A DNA stretch of 64,000 bases, from positions 29,188,940 through 29,252,939 of the forward strand of contig OX453274.1 of assembly GCA_949710005.1 (NCBI GenBank), given 5' to 3'. The notes under the pieces are model-generated. The model saw nothing but the letters and a program-made list of their open reading frames with translations, was not told the origin of the DNA and searched no databases. Position numbers and translations under genes: made by a program. The DNA is from Ricordea florida. Its lineage: Eukaryota > Cnidaria > Anthozoa > Corallimorpharia > Ricordeidae. Below are positions 35,690 to 46,921 of this stretch, piece by piece (position 1 is the first letter of the stretch; each line of letters begins with the position of its first letter).

Positions 35690-36200
35690 TATGCAAATGG
35701 AGCAGTTCTGATGCAGTTGTTGTTTTACCAGTACACAGGTTGCCAGTGCTCAGTGAATCATCCTGCCAAACACCATATAAGCCAATTACCCTCTTAATTT
35801 GGTACGCTCTGTATCAGCTCTTATGATAAGCCCTATTTTTTTTCTATTTCCCATCAATTCATCACCAGAGTCAGAAACAAGAAAGACATTGTTCCACCTG
35901 ACTAGTCTGTCCTCCATTATTTATACCATTGTGTTTGGTATTGTTCTTGGCAACTATTTTTGTGGAGAATCAGAATCTAAAAATAGACACTTTTGTAAAT
36001 CTGATGACTGCACAATCATGCAGTATCATGTTGATACTGTGTTTCAACTGGCAGAACTGAGCTCTTTTCTCTTATGGGTTTGATCATCAACACGCATCTT
36101 CTCCTTACATAAAGACATAAATAGGTTGTCAAGGAAAACCAGACTCTGAGAAAGTTGTGAAGTCAAAATGACCTCTAGTCAGCAAATGTGAAATTATGCA
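35690..36200. other. PEX19 3' flank, nothing further recognised
   Basis: The stretch follows the PEX19 stop codon and presumably includes its 3'UTR. I did not find a canonical AATAAA close by, and no repeat family was recognised. Confidence 0.35.
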
Positions 36201-36204
36201 GGAG

Positions 36205-36600
36205 GTATCTAATCGATCGAAATCGATCATCGACAATGTAATCGATTAATCAATAATACTCGATAGTACTCGATATTTGTCGATTGATTAGTCAATTTAA
36301 TCGATCGAAATCGATAATCACAATTTTTTTGTCCTGCTGGTTATTCGCCAAAGTAAATTCAGAAATGCTTTCTTGCCTGGACATTGTAAATCGGCCTTGC
36401 CAAGCTTAAAATGCTGTATAGATAGCTTTGTTTGACATAGTTTGGAGGTTTTTAATGTTGAAATTTGAAATTGTCGAACAAATCGATAAAATCGATAGTC
36501 ACAAAGACGCGAGTGATCGATTTCTGATATTAATCGATTGATTGCTATCGATTACGATCGATTTCTATCGAGTATCGAAAATATCGATTAGATACGTCCT
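36205..36600. repeat. atcgat-rich dispersed repeat, uninterrupted copy
   Basis: Repeated aatcgatcgaaatcgat and actcgatagtactcgat motifs occur in both orientations. It matches the flanks of the interrupted copy at 18985-19440. Confidence 0.6.
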
Positions 36601-36854
36601 GAATTATGTGTATGCAAAAGGTAGTGGAGAAAGCGGGGAACCAAGTCCCTGTAGCCCTTGACCTATCCCAGACAAGGTTTGGCCACTATTTTGTTTCCTA
36701 TAGATATATTTACAAAAGAAAATAGATATAAATGCACACTTTGATGGGCGGGGCCCAATACTTTTTTTCACATTATGCTACGTAAACACAGCTACTAACT
36801 CAACTTCTTACCTTGACGTTTTAAAACGAAATAGAAAAGTGGTCGTTTTGTGTT

Positions 36855-36921
36855 CAAACACACAAGGTAATTTGCCGATCCAAACACACAAGGTAATTTG
36901 CCGATCCAAACACACAAGGTA
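36855..36921 (+). repeat. 26-bp tandem triplication
   Basis: A 26-bp unit containing aacacacaaggtaatttgcc occurs as two full copies, and a third begins before the sequence passes into the foldback element at 36921. Confidence 0.75.
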
Positions 36922-37320
36922 ATAGAGTACTAAAGTGTGACGTCACAAATATCTCAATTTTTGAAATTATGGGATTTATTAAGATGTTTGCAAAGAGCAT
37001 GATGACAAATGCCTACAGGCAAAAAATCAGCCTCTGATTTCAATTTTGGAGTGAGATATTGCAACGTTTACGCTCCAATGATTCCATACAAATCCTTCTA
37101 ATTTTGCCTCTGTTCTAAACGTTTGGAACCGAGACAAAATTAGAAGGATTTGTATGGAATCACTGGAGCGTAAACATTGCAATATCTCTCTCAAAAATTG
37201 ACATGAGAGGCTGATTTTTGGCCTGTAGGCATTTTTCATCATCCTCCTTTGATATGTCTCAATAAATCCCATAACTTTAGAAATTTACTTTTTGTGATGT
37301 CATCACTTTAGTACTCTATT
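36921..37320. mobile_element. 400-bp foldback transposon-like element
   Basis: The two halves are inverted copies from end to end: aatagagtactaaagtg at the left, cactttagtactctatt at the right, with inner arms around 37070-37190. A TA flanks each end if the element begins atagagtac. No coding sequence. Confidence 0.75.
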
Positions 37321-37555
37321 AGAAAGCATGTTAAAGAACGTATGCAAATCTTCAAATTCTGCTTGGTTATTTCCTGCATCCTCTTGATGTTATGTGGTGA
37401 AAGAGCGTAATATGGAAAAATTGTGCATGATAATTTCAGTCACATTCATTACATTAGATTATGTACATGAAAACTAGCTAATGTGCCTTCAGCTCTGAAC
37501 CAACTGTATTAAAAGGTACTATTAACTTTGTAAAAGAGAAAATTAATGAAAAGTG

Positions 37556-37984
37556 CAGGGATAAAAATTGACGGTCGCCAGTGGCGGGTTAAAACTGACC
37601 AGGGCTACCAAAAGTTAAGGTTTGAACGCCTGATGTGCGACTACGCTACAGGACTTCGAAAAGTTGCAATGTAAATTATGCGAAGTATAAAGTTAAAAAT
37701 AAAACTCAATGGGTAGTTTAATTGGACTACCTTTCTCTTCGTTTCCTTGCCTGGACTCTTCCATTTTAGTGAATTTTTACTTCCGAAGTGGAAATTCAGG
37801 GCCATTTTAACTGATTTCACGATCGAGCAATCCACATTCACAACATGTATAGACGGCATTTTGATTTTGTGATTGTCGCCCGACTCTCGCAGTAAAAAAT
37901 GGAGAGCTACTTTATTTGTCATTTTGGGATGGGCCACTAAGACTTCAAGGTAACTGGCCCGACTGGAGTTAATTTTCAGCCCTG
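37556..37984 (-). repeat. Dispersed repeat, family C copy 2
   Basis: It matches 31298-31645 in reverse orientation, with an extra gtcgccagtggcgggtt block at its left end. Confidence 0.65.
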
Positions 37985-38424
37985 AAAGTGGCGTTGTGTT
38001 GAAAGGAAATCGTTGCTGTAACCATTACAGTGGCATTTAAAAGTGTAGGTTTAAAGGCAAGAGGAGTTTTAGCAGGGAAATCCTCTTCCCATAAATTACC
38101 CTTCTCCATCCCATTTATATATAACCTAAGTCGAGTAAAGGAAATCAAGGAATGGTGGTGTTCCTAAACCTAGGGTTCTCCTTCAGGTAGAAATGACTGA
38201 AGCTAAACATCAAGACTTCACTGAATAATAATTATACAGTTTGTATGTACATTGATGAAACAATGCACATCCTTCCTTTGATGCATGGAAAAACAGCAGA
38301 AGTTGAGGATATTAATGAGTTTAGGGATTTACCGTTATCTGCGAGATTTTCAGCAAAAGTTAAGCTATGGACAGGGTGCACAACCACATGCTTTTCTATC
38401 AAAAAGAGGAAAAACACTTCCAAA

Positions 38425-38640
38425 CTTAACCCTTTGAGCCCCAATAGTGTCCTTATGGATTTTACTTTGGCTATTGCCAGACCATTTTACTTGTCACAGG
38501 GAGCCCCCTCGGGGGTTAAATGGTTAAAAACTATCTCCTTAACCCTTTAAGCTCCAATAGTGTCCTTATAGATTTTACTCTGGCTAACACCAGACCATTT
38601 TATCACAGAGAGCCCCTCAATGGTTAAAGGGTTTAAGTAC
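38425..38640. repeat. Two tandem ttaaccctttga-ended repeats
   Basis: Two units of about 105 bp share ttaaccctttgagccccaat, tagtgtcctta and a gacattttac-like core, each closing with an inverted ggttaaa block. They are related to the units at 28205-28370. Confidence 0.65.
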
Positions 38641-39089
38641 AGTGTGGCCAATGTTGGCACCTCGGAGGGCTGTGAAAACACAGGTTTAGGGCCTACAAAA
38701 CGTGAGTTTGGTCTGTATCAAAACTTCACCTCTTAACCTGTTCTTTTATAGTCCCCAGTGGCTTCCTAATTCCCCTTGAAACTTTACCCTCTTTAATCCA
38801 AGCCCCTAAGCTAGGATTTTGTTTAGAGCTACACAACAGCCCAATGGTGTCAGGTATTGTGCCAGTTTATTCAACCTGTTTGCAAAAAATCAATGAGCCC
38901 TTACTACATTGCATAAATTCACATCATATCCTGGTTTGAATCATACGGGGGAAGAAACTTAAAAGGAAGCAAATGTTAAACCAAAAAACTTCATTAGTTC
39001 CATAAAAAATTACTAGCCACAGATCTGGTGTAAAGTACAGGTTGATGAAGAGATGGCAAGTAATGTCTGCCATGGATAACTTTGTTTCC
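38641..39089. other. Ferritin 3' flank
   Basis: No gene is seen. A minus-strand AATAAA at about 38868 lies some 220 bp after the distal ferritin stop codon and is a plausible poly(A) signal for that isoform. Confidence 0.4.
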
Positions 39090-42000
39090 TCAGTCCTGGA
39101 GGGTCAGCTTGTCAAACTGGTATTCACCCAGACCTTGGCCAACACGCCTTAAGTTAGTCACAAACCCAGCAAACTGTTTGATGGATTCAACTTGCTCCTC
39201 CAGGAATTCACCTTCCAGGAAGTCCATCATCTAACCAAGAAATAATTAAGTACGCTTGTAAAAGGAGGATTAAGCACTCTTGTTAAACTTGTTTACGAGG
39301 CAGCTGGGTTGCAAGCAAAGCAGAACACACACAGGCATAAATTTGATCCAAGCAGCAAGAAAAGAGGGAGGCTGCAGTTCAAAGGATTTAGAACACTGTG
39401 GGTTTATGCAGCAAAGCACCTTACAATAAAGTCGTCTGAACACGACCTTCACTTAGAAACCCAGTTCTACATGCAGAAATATTTAACACTATTGCTACAC
39501 AAAGCGAGATATGAAGAGAGCAGAGTGATGACAAATCCACTTTATTTAGAACCAAGAGAGCTTCCAAACAGGAACAATTGCACAAAATACAAAAAGCAAT
39601 ACATCTTAACAATGGAGTTATTCTAATAACGTGACAAACATAAGAATGAAATGACGAGAAAAAATTCCTAACGACTGTATTCCTGATAGATTAGTTTCGC
39701 CACTGGCAGTTTTCTCAAATATTTTTGGAAGAGCTAATAAACTGAAATATTCTGTTTGAGCCTAATTTTCAGCTTTGTAGGGTAAGCTTATCAAATTGAA
39801 ATTCTCCAAGCCCAGATCCAACTCGTTTAAGGTTGCTTGTAAGGTCTGAAAATTCCTTGATGGATTTAACCTGCTCTTCCAGTAAGTCCTCTAATGTATG
39901 TGTCATCTACAACAGAGAAGTTACCCATAGTTTTTCACTGCAATAAACTCGCCAACCAAACTATATTACCACAGCATATGAATGGATCAGAGATGTTTAG
40001 CCAAAAACCATTCAATCAAATTCTTTTTTATTCATTGGAAAGGAAATCCAATGGATCAGAGTCAATTTTGGCACATTAGAGTTCCAATTTCTTGTCCAAG
40101 TTTTCTCGGGTCAGCATGTGTTTTATAACTTCTAATCACCCAGCAACAACATTTTCAAGCAGGTAATATTGTACTATGCTAATAGTGTATTTTCTATACC
40201 ACGCTTGTCAAACAAATGCAAAATGAAACTATGGCATAACTCTCAGAATCTTCAGCTTGACCATTTTAACTCGCAACCCAAAGTACAATTGCTGCTGTTG
40301 GTTAGCAAATCCATGCAATGACATTGCTGTCTAAATGTTTAAGTTTACAGAAACTTGGTTGGGTCAGTCAACGTGACATTCACAATGGTTTTTAAAGTGT
40401 ACTCTTGCTGTTTTGAGGTAAATTTTGCCTAGATACCATTAAAAAAGGGCACATTGGATAAACTTTATATGTACCTGAGGGTCGCCATTCTTATCAGCAA
40501 CTTTGTGCAGGGCCAACAATGAATCATTCACATGCTTCTCCAAGTCCAATGCAGCCTGGACGGCTTCAAGGCCAGTGCCCCAATCATCATTCACTGGCTT
40601 CTACAAAAAGAAGTATTCAGTGCATCAGTATCACTGTGTGCCCTGAAACACACGCTTGGACAAGATTCATGAATATCCCCATGCTTCATTGTTCCTCCTA
40701 TAGATTTAAAGCATAACTTGTCTAAAACAGAATGTTTTGATATAACAGTTTGGATTATCAAACAAGTTGATAAATACGGTGGTATAACATTTTACTTCAT
40801 CAACTTGTTTGATAGTCCCAATTTCTTGTGTTTAAATTCACCACCAATGCAGCAACAGTTTCTTTAGAAACTACTCCTAAAAAAAAGATATCCATACACA
40901 TTTGTTTATTCACACACATTGTAAACTTCAGTTTACAATGTGAACTTAAAAGAAAAAAATTGTTTAACGAGATTAGGGTGTGGGAGTCTGACTGATCGCT
41001 GCTGTAATATCGATCTAATTCCAACCTGAATCGTCCCCGAGAGTCTATTTTCTATAAGTGAAGTTGTGTCTGTAACGACATCGCTGTTCCACAATACAAC
41101 TAAAAATTATCATAAGGTATAGGGTTATATTAATTTCTAGGCCACTCTGTTCTACCCTAATTTCACAAGAAAAATATATATAGGATTGTAACAGTTGGTT
41201 TAAGGTTTCCGTATAAGCAGGTATTCATCGTGTGTGCTGTACAAGTAGCTGTCCTGTTTAACTCTTAATTCTATGCTGCAAATAAAAACAAAATTTGACA
41301 CGTTTATCAGCCAAAACCTTGCAGGTACATGTACGGCAAGCACGGGGTAAAGAAAAACTTGATCCAAGTTTTTTTCATCCAAACTGCAGTTCCGACATTA
41401 TAGCAAGTTATTCACACCCTGAAGAAACGCGTCTCCCAATACACTTGAACAAGCAAGCAGCATCCCAAGGCAAGATTAAATCTAAACAATAGATGCTGGC
41501 AGTTGGCCAAATCCTACGTGCTTGGTTTCATTATTTCATACTCTAACATGTCGGAGGTACGTACACTGGACGAATTTTCGTTTTTTACCTGCAACTACCT
41601 AATCCATCTGACAGCGAAAAGGGGGCAAATAAATCTGCTAAAAGGTGTTAAAACGGAAGGATTACGTTTCTTCGAGTCGCTCTCTGAAGCTCCCACGTAA
41701 CCCATGAACAAATGTCGCATTACGCCAAACTCGAATTACATCGTTTTAAAACAAATTGCAAACAAATTTCGGTATACCTTGACGTCCTGCAACACAACGC
41801 GTCCACCACGCATGTTCTGGTATTTCATCAGCTAAAATTTAAAGAAAACAAAGAAACTTGTTCAGTGTGAATTGCTTGAAGAGCGCTGCGACAAGAACCC
41901 GAGCGATTTACCTTCTGCGCGTGTTCCCTCTCTTCGTCAGATTGCTTCAGCATGAACTTGTGAAATCCAGGAAGAGCAACATCGTCACGGTCGAAATGAT

Positions 42001-42175
42001 AAGCCTAAACAACAACGGGAGGCAAGGTTAAACACGGGCTAGCGACAACGGCAACTTACAATTGTCTCATTCTTACCATCGACAAGTAGACATAACTGGC
42101 ATACAATTCCAGGTTAATTTGTTTGTTAATGCCAGCTTCGCATTCCTCGTGATAGTTCTGACGGCACAGAGACAT
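39090..42175 (-). CDS. FTH: Ferritin heavy-type subunit (ferroxidase), distal-exon isoform
   Basis: Five coding exons: 42175-42077, 42004-41912, 41831-41778, 40600-40475 and 39230-39090. All are phase 0 and give 170 aa, slightly shorter than vertebrate H chain. Ferritin assembles into a 24-mer cage that oxidises Fe2+ and stores Fe3+. All ferroxidase residues are present: Glu23, Tyr30, Glu57, Glu58, His61, Glu103 and Gln137, in the motifs [28 protein letters not shown] and FLEEQV. There is no signal peptide, so the protein is cytosolic. A canonical iron-responsive element lies in the 5'UTR. A second terminal exon at 39769-39906 can replace the distal one. Penelope-like 3' debris lies in the intron between exons 3 and 4. 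Confidence 0.95.
39769..39906 (-). CDS. FTH: Alternative ferritin last exon (proximal)
   Basis: After a ttgtag acceptor, 45 codons and a stop align along their whole length with the distal exon (shared [18 protein letters not shown]). The join to exon 4 is also phase 0, giving 169 aa. It is one codon shorter in the segment before the ferroxidase Gln, which shifts to residue 136. A minus-strand AATAAA at about 39543 could serve as its own poly(A) signal. An intact frame argues for a real alternative exon, but a silent duplicate is possible. Confidence 0.75.
   Translation of the reverse strand: MTHTLEDLLEEQVKSIKEFSDLTSNLKRVGSGLGEFQFDKLTLQS
40745..40835 (+). mobile_element. Penelope-like element 3' fragment
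   Basis: tacggtggtataacattt, acttcatcaacttgtttgat and atttcttgtgttt match the tail of the Penelope-like copy at 63630-63700. It lies in a ferritin intron. Confidence 0.55.
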
Positions 42176-42246
42176 GTTGGTTCCTTGTAGGCAAGACATC
42201 AGTACGTAAACTTGACGTAAAAGTGAAGATTTCTTGGGACAAAACT

Positions 42247-42275
42247 GCCTCGTTCAAACACTGTTGAAGCGAAAC
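42247..42275 (-). promoter_or_regulatory. Iron-responsive element in ferritin 5'UTR
   Basis: On the mRNA strand: lower stem GUUUCG, bulged C, upper stem UUCAA, loop CAGUGU, upper stem UUGAA, lower stem CGAGGC. The 5-bp upper stem is perfect and the six lower pairs include two G-U. It begins 100 nt upstream of the start codon. Known IREs of this form bind IRP1/IRP2 and repress ferritin translation when iron is low. Confidence 0.92.
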
Positions 42276-42781
42276 AATCCAATATGGCGTTTCGTGAGGG
42301 AATCGAAGCAATAAAACATTAAGTTGCGTCACGTGATTCACGTGACACTCATTTGTCAAGATGTGATTGGTTAATTCTCATCTGATTTACGTCATACGCA
42401 GAAATATTTTTTGCTGCGTCAGTGGACGACAGCGCAACCTTTCAGCACATGACCTGTTCCCGACTAGTGACTGAAGTCATGCATACGCAAGCATGATAAA
42501 GCAAAAGTCTAAATTTGTTCACCACAGTTATGATTGCAGAAGAAATTAAATGACACGACCTCCAACCTTAGCAATCGCGACATGGAAAAAAATTAAAAAG
42601 GAAAAAAAATGGAGTAGCTTTTTTGTACACAATTGTAGCTCATTGCCAATTAATGGCCCTGACCAAATATATTTAAATTAATTATTCACATCTTTTGAAT
42701 ATTGACTTTGACACTTTAAGCTCAATTTTTACATGGGATATTCCACTCTCTCGCTCTTATGTTTTGAATCAAGAGAATCGG

Positions 42782-42956
42782 TAGCCAGCGTAGCTTGGCG
42801 TTTTAGTCAGTCAGGGAGAGCGAGAAACCGCGCGCGCGAGCAAAGGAGAGAAAGAACCGCCCGCCATCGCTTTGCTCGCGCGCGCGATTTCTCGCTCTCC
42901 GCGCGCGCGATTTCTCGCTCTCCGTGACTGACTAGAACGCCAAGCTACGCTGGCTA
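42782..42956. mobile_element. Mutator-type MITE, family E copy 1
   Basis: Long inverted ends TAGCCAGCGTAGCTTGGCGT and complement enclose a gcgcgc-rich middle. The flanks are gagaatcgg and gggaatcgg, a 9-bp duplication with one mismatch. It lies upstream of ferritin. Confidence 0.8.
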
Positions 42957-43021
42957 GGGAATCGGATCTGTTCGCGTTCTTGTCTCTAATCACAGCCACA
43001 CTCATTGTTGCGTAACATCCA

Positions 43022-43232
43022 ATGGATGATTTGCCGGCCAGTAATCGGATCCCGTTTTACGCTCAATGGATTCTGGGATCGCCAGCGGGCAAACATTGCA
43101 AGTCACTAGGAGAAAATGTATTGCGAAAAATTGTTTCCACGTCGAAGAAAACGATTTTGGAAAGAGATCAGCACTTTTTCGCCACTGTTTTATCGGATAT
43201 GGGTCTGAGCAATGTACATAAGTGGAAAGTGT
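43022..43232 (+). CDS. Candidate first coding exon of an unknown gene
   Basis: ATG 43022 opens MDDLPASNRIPFYAQWILGS and runs about 70 codons with coding-like composition to a donor (AAAGT then GTGAGT). A 48-nt segment at 46505-46552, bounded by ttttcag and GTAGGT, continues the frame (TSSLSRVDIKLDREK). No domain is recognised and no third exon was found before the convergent TMTC4 gene. Confidence 0.35.
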
Positions 43233-43652
43233 GAGTTTTTGTTTGAATACCTCGGTGTTAAATATATGTGATAAACCCCCTTGTTTGCGTAAGGTTTATT
43301 GTGAAATTGACATCGCTTGAATTGTTCTCGACATATTACAAAATTAGGTATAAATCGTGCGCAAATAACTCAGTGAAGTATTTTCAGTTGTATTTACGTG
43401 TATACAGGCTGCTTTTGGGGCTTATTTCTCAGCTCAGTAATTCAAATAATTTCTCAGCTCTGAGTAATTCAAATAATATTGGAAATACACCCAGTGTCAT
43501 GTTACCAGTAGCGATCATAATTTGTGCTGTTCGCCGGGGGCTGTGACGGCGATCGAAGAAACCCAGAAAAACAAATGTTCTTCCTGACGTTGGTACTACT
43601 CGCCCAAGAATAAGAAAGATATTTTGTCGTGAGCCAACAACTCAAAGGCCTG

Positions 43653-43786
43653 GGAATGATTTCCGCACAGGTCCCTACTTCATTACGCATGCTATAGCCG
43701 TACAAGACATGTTTGCACGCGCGCTTCCCAAGACAATTCAACTACAGCATGCATAATGAAGTAGGGACCTGTGCGGAAATCATTCC
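43653..43786. mobile_element. hAT-type MITE, family B copy 3
   Basis: The 134-bp copy has ends GGAATGATTTCC and complement and an exact 8-bp duplication aaggcctg at 43645-43652 and 43787-43794. It is nearly identical inside to the copy at 29817. Confidence 0.9.
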
Positions 43787-43794
43787 AAGGCCTG

Positions 43795-45286
43795 TTCCAA
43801 TCGTTTCGTACAAGGTTACAGAACATCTGAATGTCCTACACTAACTTTTCCTCAATCACTGCCTTTTTGACCTGCAGATTTCGTGTTTCTCATCGCTCGT
43901 TTCATCCGTCCAAAGAGCTATTGCCAAGTAAAAACAATTTCCATCTCTTCTAACGACTTATCTCCGTTGATAAGGTAAATTTCCAGAAGCCATAGTTCGT
44001 TTATAAAAGATGTCACAATTAACAAAACAGTAGTCCGTACACAATTAACTTCAACTGGAAATGCTTCACTGAGTTGTTTGCGAAAGATTTAGACCGGTAA
44101 TTTTGTAATATTTCGAGACCATATTTAAGCGATGTCAATCTCACAATAAACCTTAAGCAAGTCAGGAAGTTTTTCATATATCACGGTTATTCAAACAAAA
44201 ACTTACAATTTCCTCGTATCAACTTTGTCCAGACTCATTTCTGATAAAACAATGGCGAAAAAGTGTTCATCTCCAAAATCGTATTCTTCGAAGTGGAAAC
44301 AACTTTTCGCTATACATTTTCCCTTAGCGACTAGCAATGTTTGTCCCCTGGTGATCCCAGAATCCATTGAGCATTACTGGCAAATCATCCATTCTCGATT
44401 AGCCTGCACAACAGGCGTGATTTTTTTGCGTATTTCAGGCGAACAGAGGCGAAAACGAGGCGCATGCGAAGGCGAGTCGCGCGCGAGGGGACGAGTCCAA
44501 GCTCTTGAGAGTAAAGTTGTAATTGCCATAGCGATTTTAATTTACTGGCTTCGTAATGCAACCTTGCGATTATATCACAGCTGAACGATTAAAGGCAACT
44601 GTCCTCGATTACCCTGTCTGATTACGCCTTTTTGAGTGAATGAGTGGAGAGTATACAGCGGTTTTTGGGCGAATCAGACTGCAGGGAGGAAATTGTAATA
44701 GCTACGATTAACACGGGCATCCAACAACTATTTTCGATAAAAATCTGTTCGGAAGCAGGATGAGCTAGAATTTTCGAATATCGAACACACAGGCCCTCGA
44801 TCGGAGTTTCGAACCTCGTATCTGAATAGATTTTCACTCCTAAAACATCACATAAAAGATTCGCAACAAGGGAAAAGTAGTCCCTTACTTTTTTTTGGAA
44901 AGGATATTTTTGCAATTTTTGGCACTTAGTAAGGTCACCTAGCAATTTCGGATGAGCAAATGGTTCGTTGGGAAGTTTTTAGAAGGTGCTGTCCAGCTAG
45001 CAATTTCTGAGATGGAGATATCACTCCCTAAAATTTTCGAACACTTCAAGTTTTAGCTAAGATATCCGAACAGATCAAATTCTTCTAGGTGATAAAAACA
45101 TCTCTTTAGACAGTTTTTAAACATTACAAAGAGCCTAGAAATGTCTCTCAGAGGCTTTTGGCTTAATCTGCTCGTTGGGTGCCCCTGGATTATGTAAACG
45201 CATAGCGGTGTATTGAACGGCGTTAAAGCCAACGAAAGGAATTTCGTAGTTGAACATTTCGCAGTGATGTATAAGAAAATTCGATT
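43795..45286. other. No supported gene
   Basis: ORFs of up to 119 codons (near 44.2-44.9 kb) show no recognisable domain. A gagtcgcgcgcgagg-rich patch near 44.45 kb resembles other repeat DNA. If the 43022 exon is real this is its intron. Confidence 0.35.
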
Positions 45287-45560
45287 TGTATAGGTAATCA
45301 CATGATTTCGAGTGCAATTTGGGATAAATCAGCATGAGTAAATTTTTCAAAGGCTAACCAAATTGCACGAGCCCGTAGGGCGAGTGCAATTTGTAGTCAT
45401 GTGATTACTTGTTAATAATATACATGCAAAAATTTAATTTCAACTTTCTGCACTCAATTTCAACTTTTTGCACTCAATTTCAATTTTCTGCACTGTTTGG
45501 GATTAATTGACGTGCTCTCAGCCAATGAGCATGCTGAAATTTTTGCATGTATATTATTAA
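45287..45560 (+). mobile_element. Composite MITE, family F copy 1
   Basis: Module 1 (about 45290-45405) is a foldback around agcccgtagggcgagtgcaa; module 2 (45412-45560) has inverted ends TTAATAATATACATGCAAAA and three internal ctcaatttcaacttt-type repeats. The same pair recurs at 53.4-53.7 kb and inverted at 54.0-54.35 kb. Confidence 0.7.
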
Positions 45561-46504
45561 GCCTGGAAATTAAAAAAGAGCAGGCTCAAACATGATTTGA
45601 ATGTTGAACCTCAGCTCGCGAATTCCGAGGCGATGCTCTACCATTTGAGGTAATCAATCACTCACGTCGCAAATTTTTTCAAGTTAGAAAAGGGGTTTCA
45701 TTTCAGGTCCAAATTTTTTCGGCTTAGCCGAAGTTGAGTGCATTATCACACTGCCATGAAACTGAAAAGCGCAACGCCATTAGTCTTGTTGTTCAGCGGT
45801 ATCCCGCTGTAGTTGGGTCAGCGGACGCGCGCGCTTAAGTATTTTTAACAAGCATCATGCCGCCCTGGGCGGCCATGTTAGTTCTGTAGTCTTAAGAGTT
45901 AAGTCGGATTATAGATAAAGGTAACGGTTAGTATTATCGGGTCCTGGTGTGGTGACATTAATAGCTGGCGCAGTAAAACAGCGTTAACTGATCGTTACTA
46001 CACCCCGAAAATTTGACGAAACAAATAGCAGAGAAACTGATACTAGAGAAAGGAAAAAGTGAAACAATTATTGCATTATTTTCCTCTCCTCTCCCCCACT
46101 GTGATAAAAATTTTTACTAAAATTTGAAAACGATACGTGAGAATAAACTGAACTTGTACTTCACCTTGCGAAATTACTGAGGCATTGTTTTCGTCGCCTG
46201 TCTAGGGGCACTAATGTTCTCTCTAATGATTGTTTTGGTGATCAATCAAAACGTAACCAGCTGCTTTACGGGTAACAGTTCTTAGGGTGTGGTGCACTTG
46301 TTCAAAGAGGGGTAATTTGCGGTAAATCGCAAGATGTTGACGTGAAGAAATAAAACAAAGATAAATGACAAGATCTTTTACGACTGAAAATGTGACATTC
46401 AACAGTCCAGAGCATTAAATAAAATTCTGGCAGCGACATGCACCCCATAGTAAATAATAATAATAAATAGTATTTAATTTCGAAATATTTCTTTCTCTTT
46501 TCAG
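45561..46504. other. No gene seen
   Basis: AT-rich DNA without a recognised coding region or repeat family. Confidence 0.35.
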
Positions 46505-46669
46505 AACCAGCAGTTTAAGTAGAGTGGACATAAAATTAGACAGGGAAAAATGGTAGGTGAATTTAGAGCTTATTAGGGCTTACTGGGGGTGGAGTGGGGG
46601 AGAGATCCCTGCCAAAAACCTGGCTAAGTGGGTTTCTCTACCTAGCCAGGTGTCCCTTCGCCATGTTTA

Positions 46670-46806
46670 TGTTGTGGTTCAATTTTATCCTTGGTTTAAA
46701 TTTTATTTTTCTTTGTTTCAAACTCATTATCATACATTACCAGACCAAAAAACAAAGAAAAATAAAATTTAAACCAAGGAAAAAATCGAACTACAACATA
46801 TATATA
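46670..46806 (-). mobile_element. Foldback MITE, family A copy 2
   Basis: The arms match those of 24559-24697 and the loop is in the opposite orientation. It lies 3' of TMTC4 and contains its nearest minus-strand AATAAA. Confidence 0.7.
46702..46707 (-). promoter_or_regulatory. Candidate TMTC4 poly(A) signal inside a MITE
   Basis: AATAAA on the minus strand, 215 bp beyond the TMTC4 stop codon; I found no closer AATAAA or ATTAAA. Usage is inferred. Confidence 0.4.
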
Positions 46807-46921
46807 TATAGCCAATTTGGCGACTAACTTTCAGGATTCGGTCGCCAAAGCGAAAAATTTAGTCGCAATGGTGCCTGTATTAGGCGCAATTTGACGCCCT
46901 GATTCATGAGTTCCGACGGCT

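Noticed and set aside
44225..44584. 119-codon plus-strand ORF
   Set aside because: It includes a gcgcgc-rich repeat patch and shows no domain or donor in phase.
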